Origin: an uncultured Bacillota bacterium
GTDB lineage: Bacteria > Bacillota_I > Bacilli_A > RFN20 > CAG-826
Reading direction: 5' to 3'
Length of the DNA: 19,040 nucleotides
NCBI GenBank assembly: GCA_946623775.1
Contig: CAMORJ010000017.1
Span: forward strand, 1-19,040
The notes beneath the pieces were generated by a model. It searched no databases. It was not told the DNA's origin and worked only from the letters and a program-made list of their open reading frames with translations. The position numbers and the translations under genes were made by a program. Of the stretch, positions 1-7,853 are shown in pieces. Each line of letters begins with the position of its first letter. Within the stretch, counting starts at the first letter, position 1.

Positions 1-1747
1 TCAAAGAGTCAAAACCTTCGCCATAGCCAGCAATGGCGTTAATGCGGGTGGACCCGGCCGCAATGGCGGAGATAAGTCCTGTATCTTCATCGACGGTGGC
101 TATGCTTTCGTCCTCGGATTCGAATAAGAAAACTCGCGAAGCGTCTTCGGGTTCGACGGAAAGGATCGCCTCCGCATCATAAGTCCCACCTACGCTCAAC
201 GTGATGGAGTTGGGATCGAATTGTATGGAGGTCGCAGCGACGATGGGGTTAACGGTGACAGGCAATTCCGCAGTGGCGGTTTGAGCGTTCTTGGTTGCGG
301 TGACGGTAATGGAAGTGGAACCGGCGCTGACGCCTTGAACGACGCCTTGGTCAGAAACGGTGGCGATGCCGCTGTCCGCGGATGAATATGTTATGGCGCC
401 GGAATGCGCGCCAAGGCGGATGGGTTGCGACTCGCCCACGGCGATATTCAAGCTGGATTGCTTTAACGTGACGTAAGGGTTATCGATGTCCAAAAGCTCG
501 CCAACATCCAGCCTTCCACATTGAATATTGGATGGCCCAACATCAGGCAAACTAGAATCCCAATCGCTGACTGGAACCATCTTGCTTGCATAATTCCCGA
601 TATCGGAAGCGGTTGCTTGCAATTGCGTCAGGAATTGGTCTGGCGTTCCATTTGGATACTTTTCTCTCCATAAGGCAGCAGCGCCAGCGATGATTGGACT
701 GGAGAAAGAAGTGCCTTGAGTGTCGTCGTATCCATGCTGAATACTGTATTCGGATCCAAGTTGATGGGCGGTGTAAACATAACCAGGGGCGAGGATATCT
801 ACATTGATTTCACCGGTTTGCCCCGCTTTAACATAATTTGTGAAAGCCGCTAGGGTGTCGGGGTCTCCATACTCCAACGCTCCCACGCCGATAACATGCG
901 CATTGCACGCTGGATAGGATTTATGCCAAGTGGATTCGTTTCCTGCCGATGCAACGACGATGACGCCCGCGTTATATGCTGCTAGGCAGGCGTCTTCTAA
1001 GTACGAGGATAATCCTGAACTGGCCGTATGCTTATCGCCCCAACCATCAGTGAAAGAATCTTCATACCCGCCGAGGGACATGTTGATAACATCAACGCCC
1101 TGCGAAATGGCGTAGTAAATCGCCTCTTCCACTGCGGCGAAGGTAAAATCGATCTTGATTGCGAGAATGTTGGCGTCAGGGGCGATGCCTACGCCTCCGA
1201 CTCCGTTGATCGGGGCGGCGGCAGTGGAGGAAGTATTTGTGCCGTGAGTCGCCCATTTGTGGCCGCCCTTCCCGTCGGACTCCCAATCTTCGGCGATACA
1301 GCTTGGATTGCTGGCGTAGTCGTCATAATAGACGTAGTAGTCTCCATTTTCGTCTTGATCGAGCCAGTAAGAACGAGATTCGGGAAGAATGGCGCTTGTT
1401 CCATCGCTTCTAATGAATTCTGGGTGGTTGTAGTCAAACCCATCATCAATAATCGCGATGGTTGTTCCTTGGCCAGTATAGGATGACCAAACGCTTTCGA
1501 TATCTCCGATCATGTCGGGACTGTGCGAACGGAGAAGTTGGCTAGAGTATTTAGGGTCGGAAGGCCGAAGCGTTTTGTCGGCCTTGATCAATCCGGTTGG
1601 GTCTTCGAGCTTCGCTGCGAAGTAAGCATCCTTCGATTCCACGTAATCCCCAGCCCTATATTCACGGCGGAGGTTACCATACATCGCCGCGCCTAAAAGC
1701 AACGATAATGCTGGAATCAGTAGAAACGCGGGATGCTTTGCCTTCAT
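1..1747 (-). CDS. Secreted subtilisin-like (S8) serine protease with Big_2 Ig-like repeats, C-terminus cut by window edge
   Basis: This reads open for 582 codons from the ATG at 1747 to the window edge, so the C-terminus is missing. The catalytic triad of peptidase family S8 is visible: Asp101 in AIIDDGFD, His168 in ATHGT and Ser347 in GTSFSSP, with the oxyanion Asn270 in ASAGNES. Residues 1-22 are a signal peptide or signal anchor (hydrophobic stretch AFLLIPALSLLLGAAMYG) without a lipobox. The pre-catalytic segment, about residues 25-90, is short and does not look like a classical I9 propeptide. After the protease domain (about 90-385) come two bacterial Ig-like (Big_2) repeats, about 425-500 and 506-582, each with a S/E-x-IATV...G...AGST signature. 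Such repeats usually act as stalks or adhesion modules on exported proteins. The likely role is extracellular or surface proteolysis. No good ribosome site precedes the ATG. It is a single-gene transcript as far as visible. Confidence 0.93.
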   Translation of the reverse strand, partial: MKAKHPAFLLIPALSLLLGAAMYGNLRREYRAGDYVESKDAYFAAKLEDPTGLIKADKTLRPSDPKYSSQLLRSHSPDMIGDIESVWSSYTGQGTTIAIIDDGFDYNHPEFIRSDGTSAILPESRSYWLDQDENGDYYVYYDDYASNPSCIAEDWESDGKGGHKWATHGTNTSSTAAAPINGVGGVGIAPDANILAIKIDFTFAAVEEAIYYAISQGVDVINMSLGGYEDSFTDGWGDKHTASSGLSSYLEDACLAAYNAGVIVVASAGNESTWHKSYPACNAHVIGVGALEYGDPDTLAAFTNYVKAGQTGEINVDILAPGYVYTAHQLGSEYSIQHGYDDTQGTSFSSPIIAGAAALWREKYPNGTPDQFLTQLQATASDIGNYASKMVPVSDWDSSLPDVGPSNIQCGRLDVGELLDIDNPYVTLKQSSLNIAVGESQPIRLGAHSGAITYSSADSGIATVSDQGVVQGVSAGSTSITVTATKNAQTATAELPVTVNPIVAATSIQFDPNSITLSVGGTYDAEAILSVEPEDASRVFLFESEDESIATVDEDTGLISAIAAGSTRINAIAGYGEGFDSL

Positions 1748-1761
1748 AAAAAGTCAGGATG

Positions 1762-1779
1762 TTTCCGTTTAAACGGAAA
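1762..1779. promoter_or_regulatory. 18-bp perfect palindrome at the protease transcription start (candidate operator)
   Basis: TTTCCGTTTAAACGGAAA is its own reverse complement over all 18 bases. It lies 1 bp downstream of the -10 box and covers the predicted transcription start. A dimeric repressor bound there would block initiation, so an operator is the simplest reading. No candidate repressor gene is adjacent. It is not followed by a T-run in either direction, so it is not a terminator. Confidence 0.45.
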
Positions 1780-1780
1780 T

Positions 1781-1809
1781 ATTATTCCTTTTGGGTTATT
1801 GATTGCCAA
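1781..1809 (-). promoter_or_regulatory. Sigma-70-type promoter of the S8 protease gene
   Basis: On the minus strand a -35 box TTGGCA (1804-1809) and a -10 box AATAAT (1781-1786) are separated by exactly 17 bp. Each matches consensus at five of six positions. Transcription would start near 1774, giving a leader of about 27 nt before the ATG at 1747. Confidence 0.6.
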
Positions 1810-1898
1810 ATATTACTTTATGTTTTTGTGAAGACTATATGGTGTCCAATTATCGCTTGAGTCTGAAAAAGGGCGCGGACGTGTATCGATTTTCAAAC

Positions 1899-1924
1899 AA
1901 AAAAAGCCAAGCAAAATGCTTGGC
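1899..1924 (-). terminator. Rho-independent terminator of the glucuronate operon
   Basis: Read on the minus strand, GCCAAGC, a 5-nt ATTTT loop and GCTTGGC are followed by seven T (1905-1899). It begins 17 nt after the kdgK stop codon and marks the 3' end of the uxuA-to-kdgK transcript. Confidence 0.85.
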
Positions 1925-1941
1925 AAAATAATAGGCAAAGA

Positions 1942-2961
1942 TTATCTTTGGACGCGCCCAGAAGCATCTCCGCCCATCAAGGTTTCAACCTCTTTGGCTG
2001 TAACGTGATTATAGTCGCCAGGAATGGTTTGCTTCAATGCGCTTGCTGCGACGGCGAAGTTGATTGCAAGACTTGGATCGTCGTAGTGGGTCAAGCCATA
2101 GATGAGGCCCGCGGAGAATGAATCCCCTCCGCCGACTCGGTCTACAATGGGGTTGATCTCATAATGTTTGGACAGATAGAACTGACCCTCTATGACAAGG
2201 GCGCCTGCCCAGCCGTTGCAAGATGCGGACTTCGACTCGCGAAGCGAAGTCGCGGCGCCTTTAAAGCCGTATTGGCGGCAAAGCTCTTTTAGCATTGCCT
2301 CGTATTTCTCAACATCGAGTTTGCCCGAAGTCACATCTTCGTCCAGCTTAAAGCCAAGGCAATTCTGGGCGTCTTCTTCGTTTCCGATGGCATAGTCCAC
2401 GTATTCCATAAGCGGAACTAGGCACGCCTGCGCTTGCTCTTTTGTCCAAAGCTTGCTGCGGAAATTCAAATCGAAAGAGGTGGTGATGCCTTTTTCTTTG
2501 GCTTTTTGCAGCGCGAGTTTTGTAATCTCGGCGCAGGAAGCACTCAATGCTGGCGTGATGCCGGAGATATGCAACCAGCCGACGCCCTCTAGGAGCTTGT
2601 CAAAATCGAATTCTTCGGGTTTGGCATCGGCGATGGCGCTGTGGGCGCGATCGTAGATGACTTTGGATGCGCGCATGGATGCGCCCGTTTGCAGGAAATA
2701 GATTCCAAGGCGGTTTCCTCCGCGGATGATGCGGGTCGTGTCGACGCCGAATTCGCGAAGGGAATTTACAGCGCTTTGGCCGATGTCATTGGTCGGAATT
2801 TTGGATAGGAATAAAGCGTCGCAGCCATAATTCGCAAGGGAAACAGCAACGTTGGCTTCGCCTCCGCCATAGCAGACATCAAAAGATTTGGCTTGGACGT
2901 ATACCTGATTCCCTGGAGTGGAAAGGCGGAGCATCAATTCACCTAAAGTAGCGTATTTCAT
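1942..2961 (-). CDS. kdgK: 2-keto-3-deoxygluconate kinase (PfkB family)
   Basis: Cytoplasmic sugar kinase that phosphorylates 2-keto-3-deoxy-D-gluconate (KDG) to KDPG, the fourth step from fructuronate. The 339-aa length fits the family. PfkB signatures are present: the N-terminal GGGEANVAVSL (32-42) and the C-terminal DRVGGGDSFSAG (274-285), with the catalytic base Asp280. FDLNFRSKLW (163-172) resembles the substrate-side segment seen in KDG kinases. The ATG at 2961 follows a good ribosome site (GAGGAAA, 5 nt away) and lies 2 nt after the kdgA stop, so the two are surely co-transcribed. It is the last gene of the operon and is followed by a terminator. PfkB specificity cannot be proven from motifs alone, but the neighbours (kdgA, uxuA) make KDG the expected substrate. 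Confidence 0.92.
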   Translation of the reverse strand: MKYATLGELMLRLSTPGNQVYVQAKSFDVCYGGGEANVAVSLANYGCDALFLSKIPTNDIGQSAVNSLREFGVDTTRIIRGGNRLGIYFLQTGASMRASKVIYDRAHSAIADAKPEEFDFDKLLEGVGWLHISGITPALSASCAEITKLALQKAKEKGITTSFDLNFRSKLWTKEQAQACLVPLMEYVDYAIGNEEDAQNCLGFKLDEDVTSGKLDVEKYEAMLKELCRQYGFKGAATSLRESKSASCNGWAGALVIEGQFYLSKHYEINPIVDRVGGGDSFSAGLIYGLTHYDDPSLAINFAVAASALKQTIPGDYNHVTAKEVETLMGGDASGRVQR

Positions 2962-2963
2962 CG

Positions 2964-3602
2964 TTATTTCCTCGCTTCAGCGACTTTGGAGACGTAAAGC
3001 TTTGCAAGCTCGGTCACCTTGGCATAGTCGCCCGTTTTGGCGGGAGATGTCAAGTTGGAGCCAGTCCCGACAGCGACTGCGCCTTTTTTGATCCATTCGG
3101 CAACATTGTCCAAGTCCACGCCGCCGGTGGGCATGCATTTCACATTCGGCAAAGGTCCATGGATTGCCTTGATATAATCGGGTCCGGCAAGTGAACCAGG
3201 GAAGATTTTAACGACTTCCGCGCCGTGCTTAATGGCGTTGACAATCTCGGTGATGGTAAAAACGCCTGGCGTGTAAGGAACACCGAGTTCTTTGCAAACC
3301 TCGCACACGTCCTCATCGAAATTGGGAGCGACTACGAATTTCGCGCCTGCTTCGATGGCGAGCCTTGCGGTATCCGCATCCAAGACCGTGCCTGCCCCAA
3401 CGATGTAGGGAGCGTTTTTGTCTTGGGCAAGCGCACGAATGACATCGGCGGCGCCAGGAACGGTAAAAGTGACTTCGAGGCCGACGATTCCACCGTCGGC
3501 GCAAGCCTTGGAAAGCTTTAACGCTTCTTCGACGGAGTTTGCGCGGATGACTGCTATGACGCCGCAGTCGAGCAATTTTTGGATCGTTTCAGATTTTTCC
3601 AT
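2964..3602 (-). CDS. kdgA: KDPG/KHG aldolase
   Basis: Class I aldolase that splits 2-keto-3-deoxy-6-phosphogluconate into pyruvate and glyceraldehyde-3-phosphate, the last step of the route. At 212 aa it has the standard family length. The catalytic Glu43 is in GLEVTFTVPGA, and the Schiff-base Lys132 is in AEVVKIFPGSLAGPDYIKA (129-147). GAKFVVAPNFD (86-96) and MPTGGVDLDN (157-166) are the other conserved strands. A longer open frame reaches back to 3734 but would run inside uxaC. The ATG at 3602 was chosen because the protein there starts like the family (MEKSETIQKLLDCGVIAVIR) and AGAAGG-like purines lie upstream. It begins 19 nt after the uxaC stop. Confidence 0.94.
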   Translation of the reverse strand: MEKSETIQKLLDCGVIAVIRANSVEEALKLSKACADGGIVGLEVTFTVPGAADVIRALAQDKNAPYIVGAGTVLDADTARLAIEAGAKFVVAPNFDEDVCEVCKELGVPYTPGVFTITEIVNAIKHGAEVVKIFPGSLAGPDYIKAIHGPLPNVKCMPTGGVDLDNVAEWIKKGAVAVGTGSNLTSPAKTGDYAKVTELAKLYVSKVAEARK

Positions 3603-3621
3603 ATGCAATAACCTTCTTTCG

Positions 3622-5031
3622 TTATTTGAGGAAGAAATCGATGGCGTTATTGTAGCACACGTCTTCGATGATTTTCCCGATTGCCTTGCGGTCGTTCGGA
3701 TACCTGCCTTCTTCGACGAGTGAAGCGATTTCATCGACTAAAATGCGACGGAAATACTCGTGTCTAGGATACGATAAGAAGCTGCGGGAGTCCGTAAGCA
3801 TACCGACGAAGCAAGATAATAATCCGCCAGCCATCAGAACCCTGATTTGCTTGCGGATGCCATCGTAATGGTCGTTGAACCACCATGCGGCGCCAAGCTG
3901 CAAATAGCCCTTGCCCTTGCCTTGGAATACATTCATGAGACTTATCAATGAAGCGTAGTCTTTTTCATTGAGGCAATACAAGACGGTTGGTGGAAGTGCG
4001 CTTTCGCTTTCGAGTTTTGATAGCAGCCCGGATAGTTTTTTGGCAATTTCAATATCGCCGCAGGCATCATACCCAAAGTCCACGCCATGAAGAGCATATC
4101 CATTTTCCGAATTGTTGCGGATGGCGCCGATGTGGTATTGCTGGACGAAACCAAGCCGCTGGTATTCCTTGCCGAGGAAAAGCAGCAGATAGGACTCATA
4201 ATCATCCAGTTCGTTTTCACTTAATTGCTGGCCTTTCAATGCCTTCTCAAAAGCCAATTCAGCGGACTGCTTATCGATTTTCGAGTAACGAAGCGTGTCT
4301 AAGCCATGATCGGTCGCCTTGCATCCTTTGGAGGCGAAGAAGTCCAAACGGGAGGACAAAGCGCCCAAAAGGTCGTCCAAAGAAGCAATCTTTGCGCCGA
4401 TGCGGTTTTCCAACTCGCCAACGGCTTTGCGGAACACTTCCTCATTCCCAATATGAAGGAATCGATCTGGCCTCCAGCAGGGAAGGACCTTGACGGAGAA
4501 TGAATCATCTTGAGCGATTAAGTCGTGATAGCGAAGGTCGTCCACCGGGTCGTCGGTGGTGAACAAAACGGCGACGTTGCTCATTTTGATCATCTCCCTC
4601 GCGGTCAATGTCTTAAGCTTTTCGTTGCAGCGAGTCCAAATCTCTTCGGCGTTTTCTTCGTTGATGACCAAATCGATGCCGAAGAAGCGCTTGAGTTCTA
4701 GATGGGTCCATTCGTAGATGGGATTGCCTAAAAAAGATGGCATGGCCTTGGCAAAAGCCAAGAAGCGGTCGTGGTCATCGCCCTTCCCGGTGATGAGTTC
4801 CTCATCGACTCCCGCTTCGCGGAGCAGCCTCCATTTGTAATGGTCGCCCGCTCCATCTTTTCCAAGCCATGCTTCGGCGATGGAAGAGAAGCGATGATCT
4901 TCGTAAATCTGCTTGGGGCTTAGATGGCAATGAAAATCGAAAATCGGCATGTGCTCGGCAAATTCCTGGTATAAGCCAAGCGCATACTCACTATGGAGCA
5001 GATAGTCTTTTCCCTGAAACTCTTTCATCAT
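3622..5031 (-). CDS. uxaC: Uronate isomerase (glucuronate/galacturonate isomerase)
   Basis: Amidohydrolase-fold enzyme that converts D-glucuronate to D-fructuronate (and, in the family, D-galacturonate to D-tagaturonate). It is 469 aa, full length. The metal-site pair His34/His36 is in IFDFHCHLSP, the substrate-site PCWRPDR is at 184-190, and the family hallmark LTDSRSFLSYPRHEYFRR is at 412-429 with Asp414. The gene starts with two consecutive ATG codons. The first (5031) overlaps the TGA of the upstream dehydrogenase by one base, and the ribosome site GGAG lies 4 nt before the first and 7 nt before the second. Translation may therefore start at 5028, one residue shorter. The overlap indicates translational coupling. 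No uxaA/uxaB partners for the galacturonate branch are present, so glucuronate is the likely substrate here. Confidence 0.96.
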   Translation of the reverse strand: MMKEFQGKDYLLHSEYALGLYQEFAEHMPIFDFHCHLSPKQIYEDHRFSSIAEAWLGKDGAGDHYKWRLLREAGVDEELITGKGDDHDRFLAFAKAMPSFLGNPIYEWTHLELKRFFGIDLVINEENAEEIWTRCNEKLKTLTAREMIKMSNVAVLFTTDDPVDDLRYHDLIAQDDSFSVKVLPCWRPDRFLHIGNEEVFRKAVGELENRIGAKIASLDDLLGALSSRLDFFASKGCKATDHGLDTLRYSKIDKQSAELAFEKALKGQQLSENELDDYESYLLLFLGKEYQRLGFVQQYHIGAIRNNSENGYALHGVDFGYDACGDIEIAKKLSGLLSKLESESALPPTVLYCLNEKDYASLISLMNVFQGKGKGYLQLGAAWWFNDHYDGIRKQIRVLMAGGLLSCFVGMLTDSRSFLSYPRHEYFRRILVDEIASLVEEGRYPNDRKAIGKIIEDVCYNNAIDFFLK

Positions 5032-5879
5032 CAGACTCCGGCGTAAGAAGAGAATCCGCCATCGATGGGAAGAACGACTCCGGTGATGAAACTAGAGCAG
5101 CCGTCATCGATCAAGAAGAGCGTCGCCGCCAATAATTCGGCCGGATCGCCGAAGCGGTCCATCGGGGTGGCGGCGAGAATCTTCTCGGTGCGAGGGGTGG
5201 GGGTACCATCGGGATTAAAGAGAAGCGCTTGGTTCTGCGCGGTCACAAGGAATCCAGGGGCGATGGCATTGACGCGGATGCCGGTCTTCGAGAAGTGGAC
5301 CGCGAGCCACTTTGTGAAATTGGAGACCGATGATTTGGCAGCGCTATAGGCGGGGATTTTGGTAAGCGGGGTGAATGCGTTCATCGATGAAACATTGAGG
5401 ATGGAGCATCCTTTGCGGCCAAGCATATCGCGAGCGAATTCCTGGCAGGGGAGGAAGGTGCCCATGAAGTTGAGGTCGAAGACGAATTCGACGCCTTCCT
5501 GTTTCAAGTCGAAGAAAGAAATCTCTTCTTCGGATTGCTTCTCGGCATAGTATTCCTGAGAGGTTGTGGCCTTGGGGGAATTTCCGCCCGCGCCGTTGAT
5601 GAGAATGTCGATTTTGCCGAAGTCGGCATTGATTTCCGCGTGCACTTTTTTCAAATCGTCGCGGTCTAAAACATTGTTTTTATAGGCTTTTGCGATTCCG
5701 CCTTCCGCGACGATTTCTTTGGAAATGGCTTCGGCCTTTTCCAAAGACAAATCCAAAACGGCCACTTTCGCTCCGCAGGAAGCGATGGCTTTTGCCATGG
5801 CGCCGCAGATGACTCCGCCGGCTCCGGTGACGACGACTACTTTCCCTTTAAGGGATTCTGGTTTGATGGGTAGGTTCAT
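5031..5879 (-). CDS. uxuB: D-mannonate oxidoreductase, short-chain dehydrogenase type (fructuronate reductase)
   Basis: 282-aa classical SDR enzyme, expected to reduce D-fructuronate to D-mannonate with NAD(P)H. It shows the cofactor motif TGAGGVICG (18-26), Asp43 after strand 2 (suggesting NAD(H) preference), NGAGG (95-99), and the catalytic Ser164/Ser165, Tyr178 and Lys182 (YSAAK), then IAPGF (206-210). The insertion at about 100-128 (SPKATTSQEYYAEKQSEEE) resembles the one in Bacillus YjmF-type mannonate dehydrogenases. Those are unrelated to the longer E. coli UxuB, so the symbol denotes function rather than homology to E. coli. The start at 5879 has a strong ribosome site (AAAAGGAGA) formed by the last codons of uxuA, whose stop is 6 nt upstream. 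Assignment rests on family resemblance plus the position between uxuA and uxaC. Confidence 0.88.
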   Translation of the reverse strand: MNLPIKPESLKGKVVVVTGAGGVICGAMAKAIASCGAKVAVLDLSLEKAEAISKEIVAEGGIAKAYKNNVLDRDDLKKVHAEINADFGKIDILINGAGGNSPKATTSQEYYAEKQSEEEISFFDLKQEGVEFVFDLNFMGTFLPCQEFARDMLGRKGCSILNVSSMNAFTPLTKIPAYSAAKSSVSNFTKWLAVHFSKTGIRVNAIAPGFLVTAQNQALLFNPDGTPTPRTEKILAATPMDRFGDPAELLAATLFLIDDGCSSFITGVVLPIDGGFSSYAGV

Positions 5880-5885
5880 TGTGAT

Positions 5886-6929
5886 TTATCTCCTTTTGGC
5901 TTCTGCCATTTCGAATAGGCCATTGATATAAGCGCAGCCCAATGCGCGGTCATATAATCCATATCCCGGCTTTCCGTTTTCGCCGAAGATGTTGCGACCA
6001 TGGTCCGGCCTGACGTATCCGTCGAAGCCATTTTCAACCAACGTTTCAACTATTTTCGCCATATCGAGGCTTCCTCCAACGGAAGCGTGTCCTGTTTCGA
6101 CGAAGGAATCCTTATCGTCGGTATAGAGGATGTTGCGGAGGTGGACGAAGTGCACGCGCCCTTGCTTGCAATAGCGTTCCGCCAGGGCGGGGATATCGTT
6201 GAATCTTCCAGCGCCGAGCGATCCGGTGCAAAGCGTCAATCCATTGTAGATGGAGGGAACGGCTTCGAAGATTCTATCAAGCGATTCCTGGCTGGAGACG
6301 ATGCGGGGGAGTCCGAATACGTCCCATGGCGGATCATCGGGGTGTATGGCGAGCTTGATGTCGCATCTTTCGCATACGGGGATGACTTCTTTGAGGAAGG
6401 TGACCAAATTCGCCAGAAGCTGCTCGTGGGTTACATGGGAATACTTTTCCAACAGGCCTTGCAGCTCTTCGGGGCTATAGGACTCGTCCCAGCCCGGCAG
6501 ATGGAGATTGTGCGGGTCGACTTTTTGGAAGTCCTCATAGGAGTAGCTGAGGGAATTGGAACCGTCTGGGTTGCGGTGGCACATGTCGGTGCGCAGCCAA
6601 TCGAAGACGGGCATGAAGTTATAGCAGACGACTTTAACTCCGGCTTTCGCGCATAGCTCGAGGTTGTATTTGAAGACCTCGATATGCTTTTTGCCAAGCT
6701 CGGTGCCCAATTTGATCTCTTCGGAGACGGGGATGGATTCGATGACATCCATCGCCAAGCCGTTTTCGTTTGCGAGCCTTTTGAGGCGAAGCAGCGAATC
6801 GAGATCCCATTTCTCGCCTGGCTTATAGGAATAAACCGATGTGACGACGGTGTTCATATTCGGTATCTGCCGAATATAGGTTAGGGGGATTGAATCGTTT
6901 TCCCCGTACCAGCGGAAGCCAAGTTTCAT
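5886..6929 (-). CDS. uxuA: D-mannonate dehydratase
   Basis: First gene of the operon. It dehydrates D-mannonate to 2-keto-3-deoxygluconate in the cytoplasm, using a divalent metal (TIM-barrel, xylose-isomerase-like). It is 347 aa, typical of the Gram-positive type. The expected metal-binding set is visible: His196 in AIHPDDPPWDVFG, Cys234 in LTLCTGSLGAG, His263 in HFVHLRN and Asp309 in VRPDHGRN. The N-terminus MKLGFRWYG is typical of the family, supporting the ATG at 6929, which has AAGGAG about 8 nt upstream. It is transcribed divergently from the AraC-type regulator gene, and the 126-bp gap holds the probable operator. Confidence 0.96.
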   Translation of the reverse strand: MKLGFRWYGENDSIPLTYIRQIPNMNTVVTSVYSYKPGEKWDLDSLLRLKRLANENGLAMDVIESIPVSEEIKLGTELGKKHIEVFKYNLELCAKAGVKVVCYNFMPVFDWLRTDMCHRNPDGSNSLSYSYEDFQKVDPHNLHLPGWDESYSPEELQGLLEKYSHVTHEQLLANLVTFLKEVIPVCERCDIKLAIHPDDPPWDVFGLPRIVSSQESLDRIFEAVPSIYNGLTLCTGSLGAGRFNDIPALAERYCKQGRVHFVHLRNILYTDDKDSFVETGHASVGGSLDMAKIVETLVENGFDGYVRPDHGRNIFGENGKPGYGLYDRALGCAYINGLFEMAEAKRR

Positions 6930-6958
6930 AATCGTTTCTCCTTGCCTTTTCCTTTACG

Positions 6959-6964
6959 AGTATA
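6959..6964 (-). promoter_or_regulatory. Candidate -10 box of the uxuA operon
   Basis: TATACT on the minus strand matches the -10 consensus at five of six positions and would start transcription about 22 nt before the uxuA ATG, just ahead of its ribosome site. No acceptable -35 hexamer lies 16-18 bp upstream, as is common at promoters that need an AraC-family activator. Confidence 0.35.
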
Positions 6965-6990
6965 TGCTAGGCGCGCATTTTCAGTATCAC

Positions 6991-7024
6991 AATTGCAAAA
7001 GAAAACGGAAAACATTGCAAAAAC
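6991..7024. promoter_or_regulatory. Candidate AraC-family operator in front of uxuA (copy 1)
   Basis: This 34-bp block begins AATTGCAA and ends TGCAAAAAC, with the two TGCAA elements 22 bp apart, about two helical turns on the same face. A block with the same ends and spacing lies at 9908-9941 upstream of the GH2 gene, in the same orientation relative to its gene. Tandem direct half-sites about 21 bp apart are the classical arrangement for AraC-family dimers. It starts 62 bp upstream of the uxuA ATG. Confidence 0.55.
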
Positions 7025-7033
7025 AAGATAAGG

Positions 7034-7051
7034 GTATTAATGTATTAATCG
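7034..7051. repeat. Tandem GTATTAAT x2 ending in a 13-mer shared with the GH2 upstream region
   Basis: Two perfect adjacent copies of GTATTAAT occupy 7034-7049. The 13-mer AATGTATTAATCG (7039-7051) recurs exactly at 9918-9930. Here it ends 4 bp before the regulator's ATG, where TATTAA (7043-7048) could also serve as a -10 box for that gene. A dual role as promoter element and self-regulatory site is possible. Confidence 0.35.
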
Positions 7052-7055
7052 AACT

Positions 7056-7853
7056 ATGTTTTCCTTCGATTATCGCGATGTCTCATTCGCCCACAAACTC
7101 GGATTCGCGTCCTCCCCAAAGGACGAATTCCATAAGCACATGCACCATTTCTACGAGGTCATCTACTTTGAGCGCGGGAATGTCCAGTTCCATATTGAGG
7201 GGCTGACCCGCACGCTTTTGCCTGGCGATATCGTCTTCATCCAGCCCGGACAGTTCCATTTCGCAAGCGTGGACCGCGAAGTCGATTACCAGCGGTATGT
7301 CTGCAAGATTCCCGAAGAAGCCTTGCCTCCTCATTTAAGGGAGAGGGCTTTGAAATTCGGGTCGTTCTTCGCTTCTTGCGAATCCTTAGCTCCCCTTTTG
7401 GAGGATATAGAGGAGTTCTCAAAGCAATTCGAAGGCGAGGACATGCGCTCTTTGGCGATTTGCAAGATCATCGAACTGCTGATCCGGCTATGCGATAAAG
7501 AAAGCATTCGCCTGGAGGAGAAGAAGGAGTCCGTCGCCCAGGGATTGGTCAATTACATTGAAGAGCACCTTCGCGAGCCGCTGGATCTCGAGTCGCTTGC
7601 GGATGCGTTCCATTATTCCCCCTCCTACGTTGCCACGAGCTTCCGAAAAGAGATGCACGTGTCGCTTATTTCATATGTCAGAGGCAAAAAGATCATGGCT
7701 GCCCATTCCTTGATTCTCCATGGAATGAAGCCAAGCGAAGCCGCTGCATTGATGGGTTTTGGCGATTATTCGACTTTCTACAGAACCTACCAGAAATATC
7801 TTGGGACAGCCCCTTCGGTGACAAAGCGTTCCAACGGGGAGCAAGATGAATAA
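7056..7853 (+). CDS. AraC-family transcriptional regulator (cupin sensor plus double HTH)
   Basis: 265-aa regulator, probably of the glucuronate genes on both sides. Residues about 20-75 form a cupin sugar-sensing domain (HKHMHHFYEVIYFERG, then LLPGDIVFIQPGQFH). Residues about 163-258 are the AraC DNA-binding domain, with helix-turn-helix 1 at about 175-197 (LESLADAFHYSPSYVATSFRK) and helix-turn-helix 2 at about 224-248, including the conserved AAALMGFGDYSTFYRTYQKY. The first ATG (7056) is used because a stop lies in frame at 7038-7040. No ribosome site is within range; the nearest purine run, AAGGG, is about 20 nt upstream, so the transcript may be nearly leaderless. It is divergent from uxuA and convergent with the GH2 gene across a shared terminator. 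The ligand is inferred to be a uronate or pathway intermediate. Confidence 0.9.
   Translation: MFSFDYRDVSFAHKLGFASSPKDEFHKHMHHFYEVIYFERGNVQFHIEGLTRTLLPGDIVFIQPGQFHFASVDREVDYQRYVCKIPEEALPPHLRERALKFGSFFASCESLAPLLEDIEEFSKQFEGEDMRSLAICKIIELLIRLCDKESIRLEEKKESVAQGLVNYIEEHLREPLDLESLADAFHYSPSYVATSFRKEMHVSLISYVRGKKIMAAHSLILHGMKPSEAAALMGFGDYSTFYRTYQKYLGTAPSVTKRSNGEQDE

Noticed and set aside
1028..1486. 152-codon plus-strand open frame with a Val/Ile-rich stretch
   Set aside because: It lies antisense to the S8 protease across the catalytic His region, which has clear motifs. The hydrophobic run is the reverse of Asp/Tyr-rich protease codons.
3603..3734. N-terminal extension of kdgA by 44 codons
   Set aside because: It would lie inside uxaC and add a Ser/Thr/Lys-rich segment not found in KDPG aldolases; the ATG at 3602 fits the family start.
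6999..7015. CcpA-type cre-like sequence around AAAACGGAAAACA in front of uxuA
   Set aside because: It needs a one-base insertion and a further mismatch to fit the cre consensus, and no comparable site was found before the GH2 gene.
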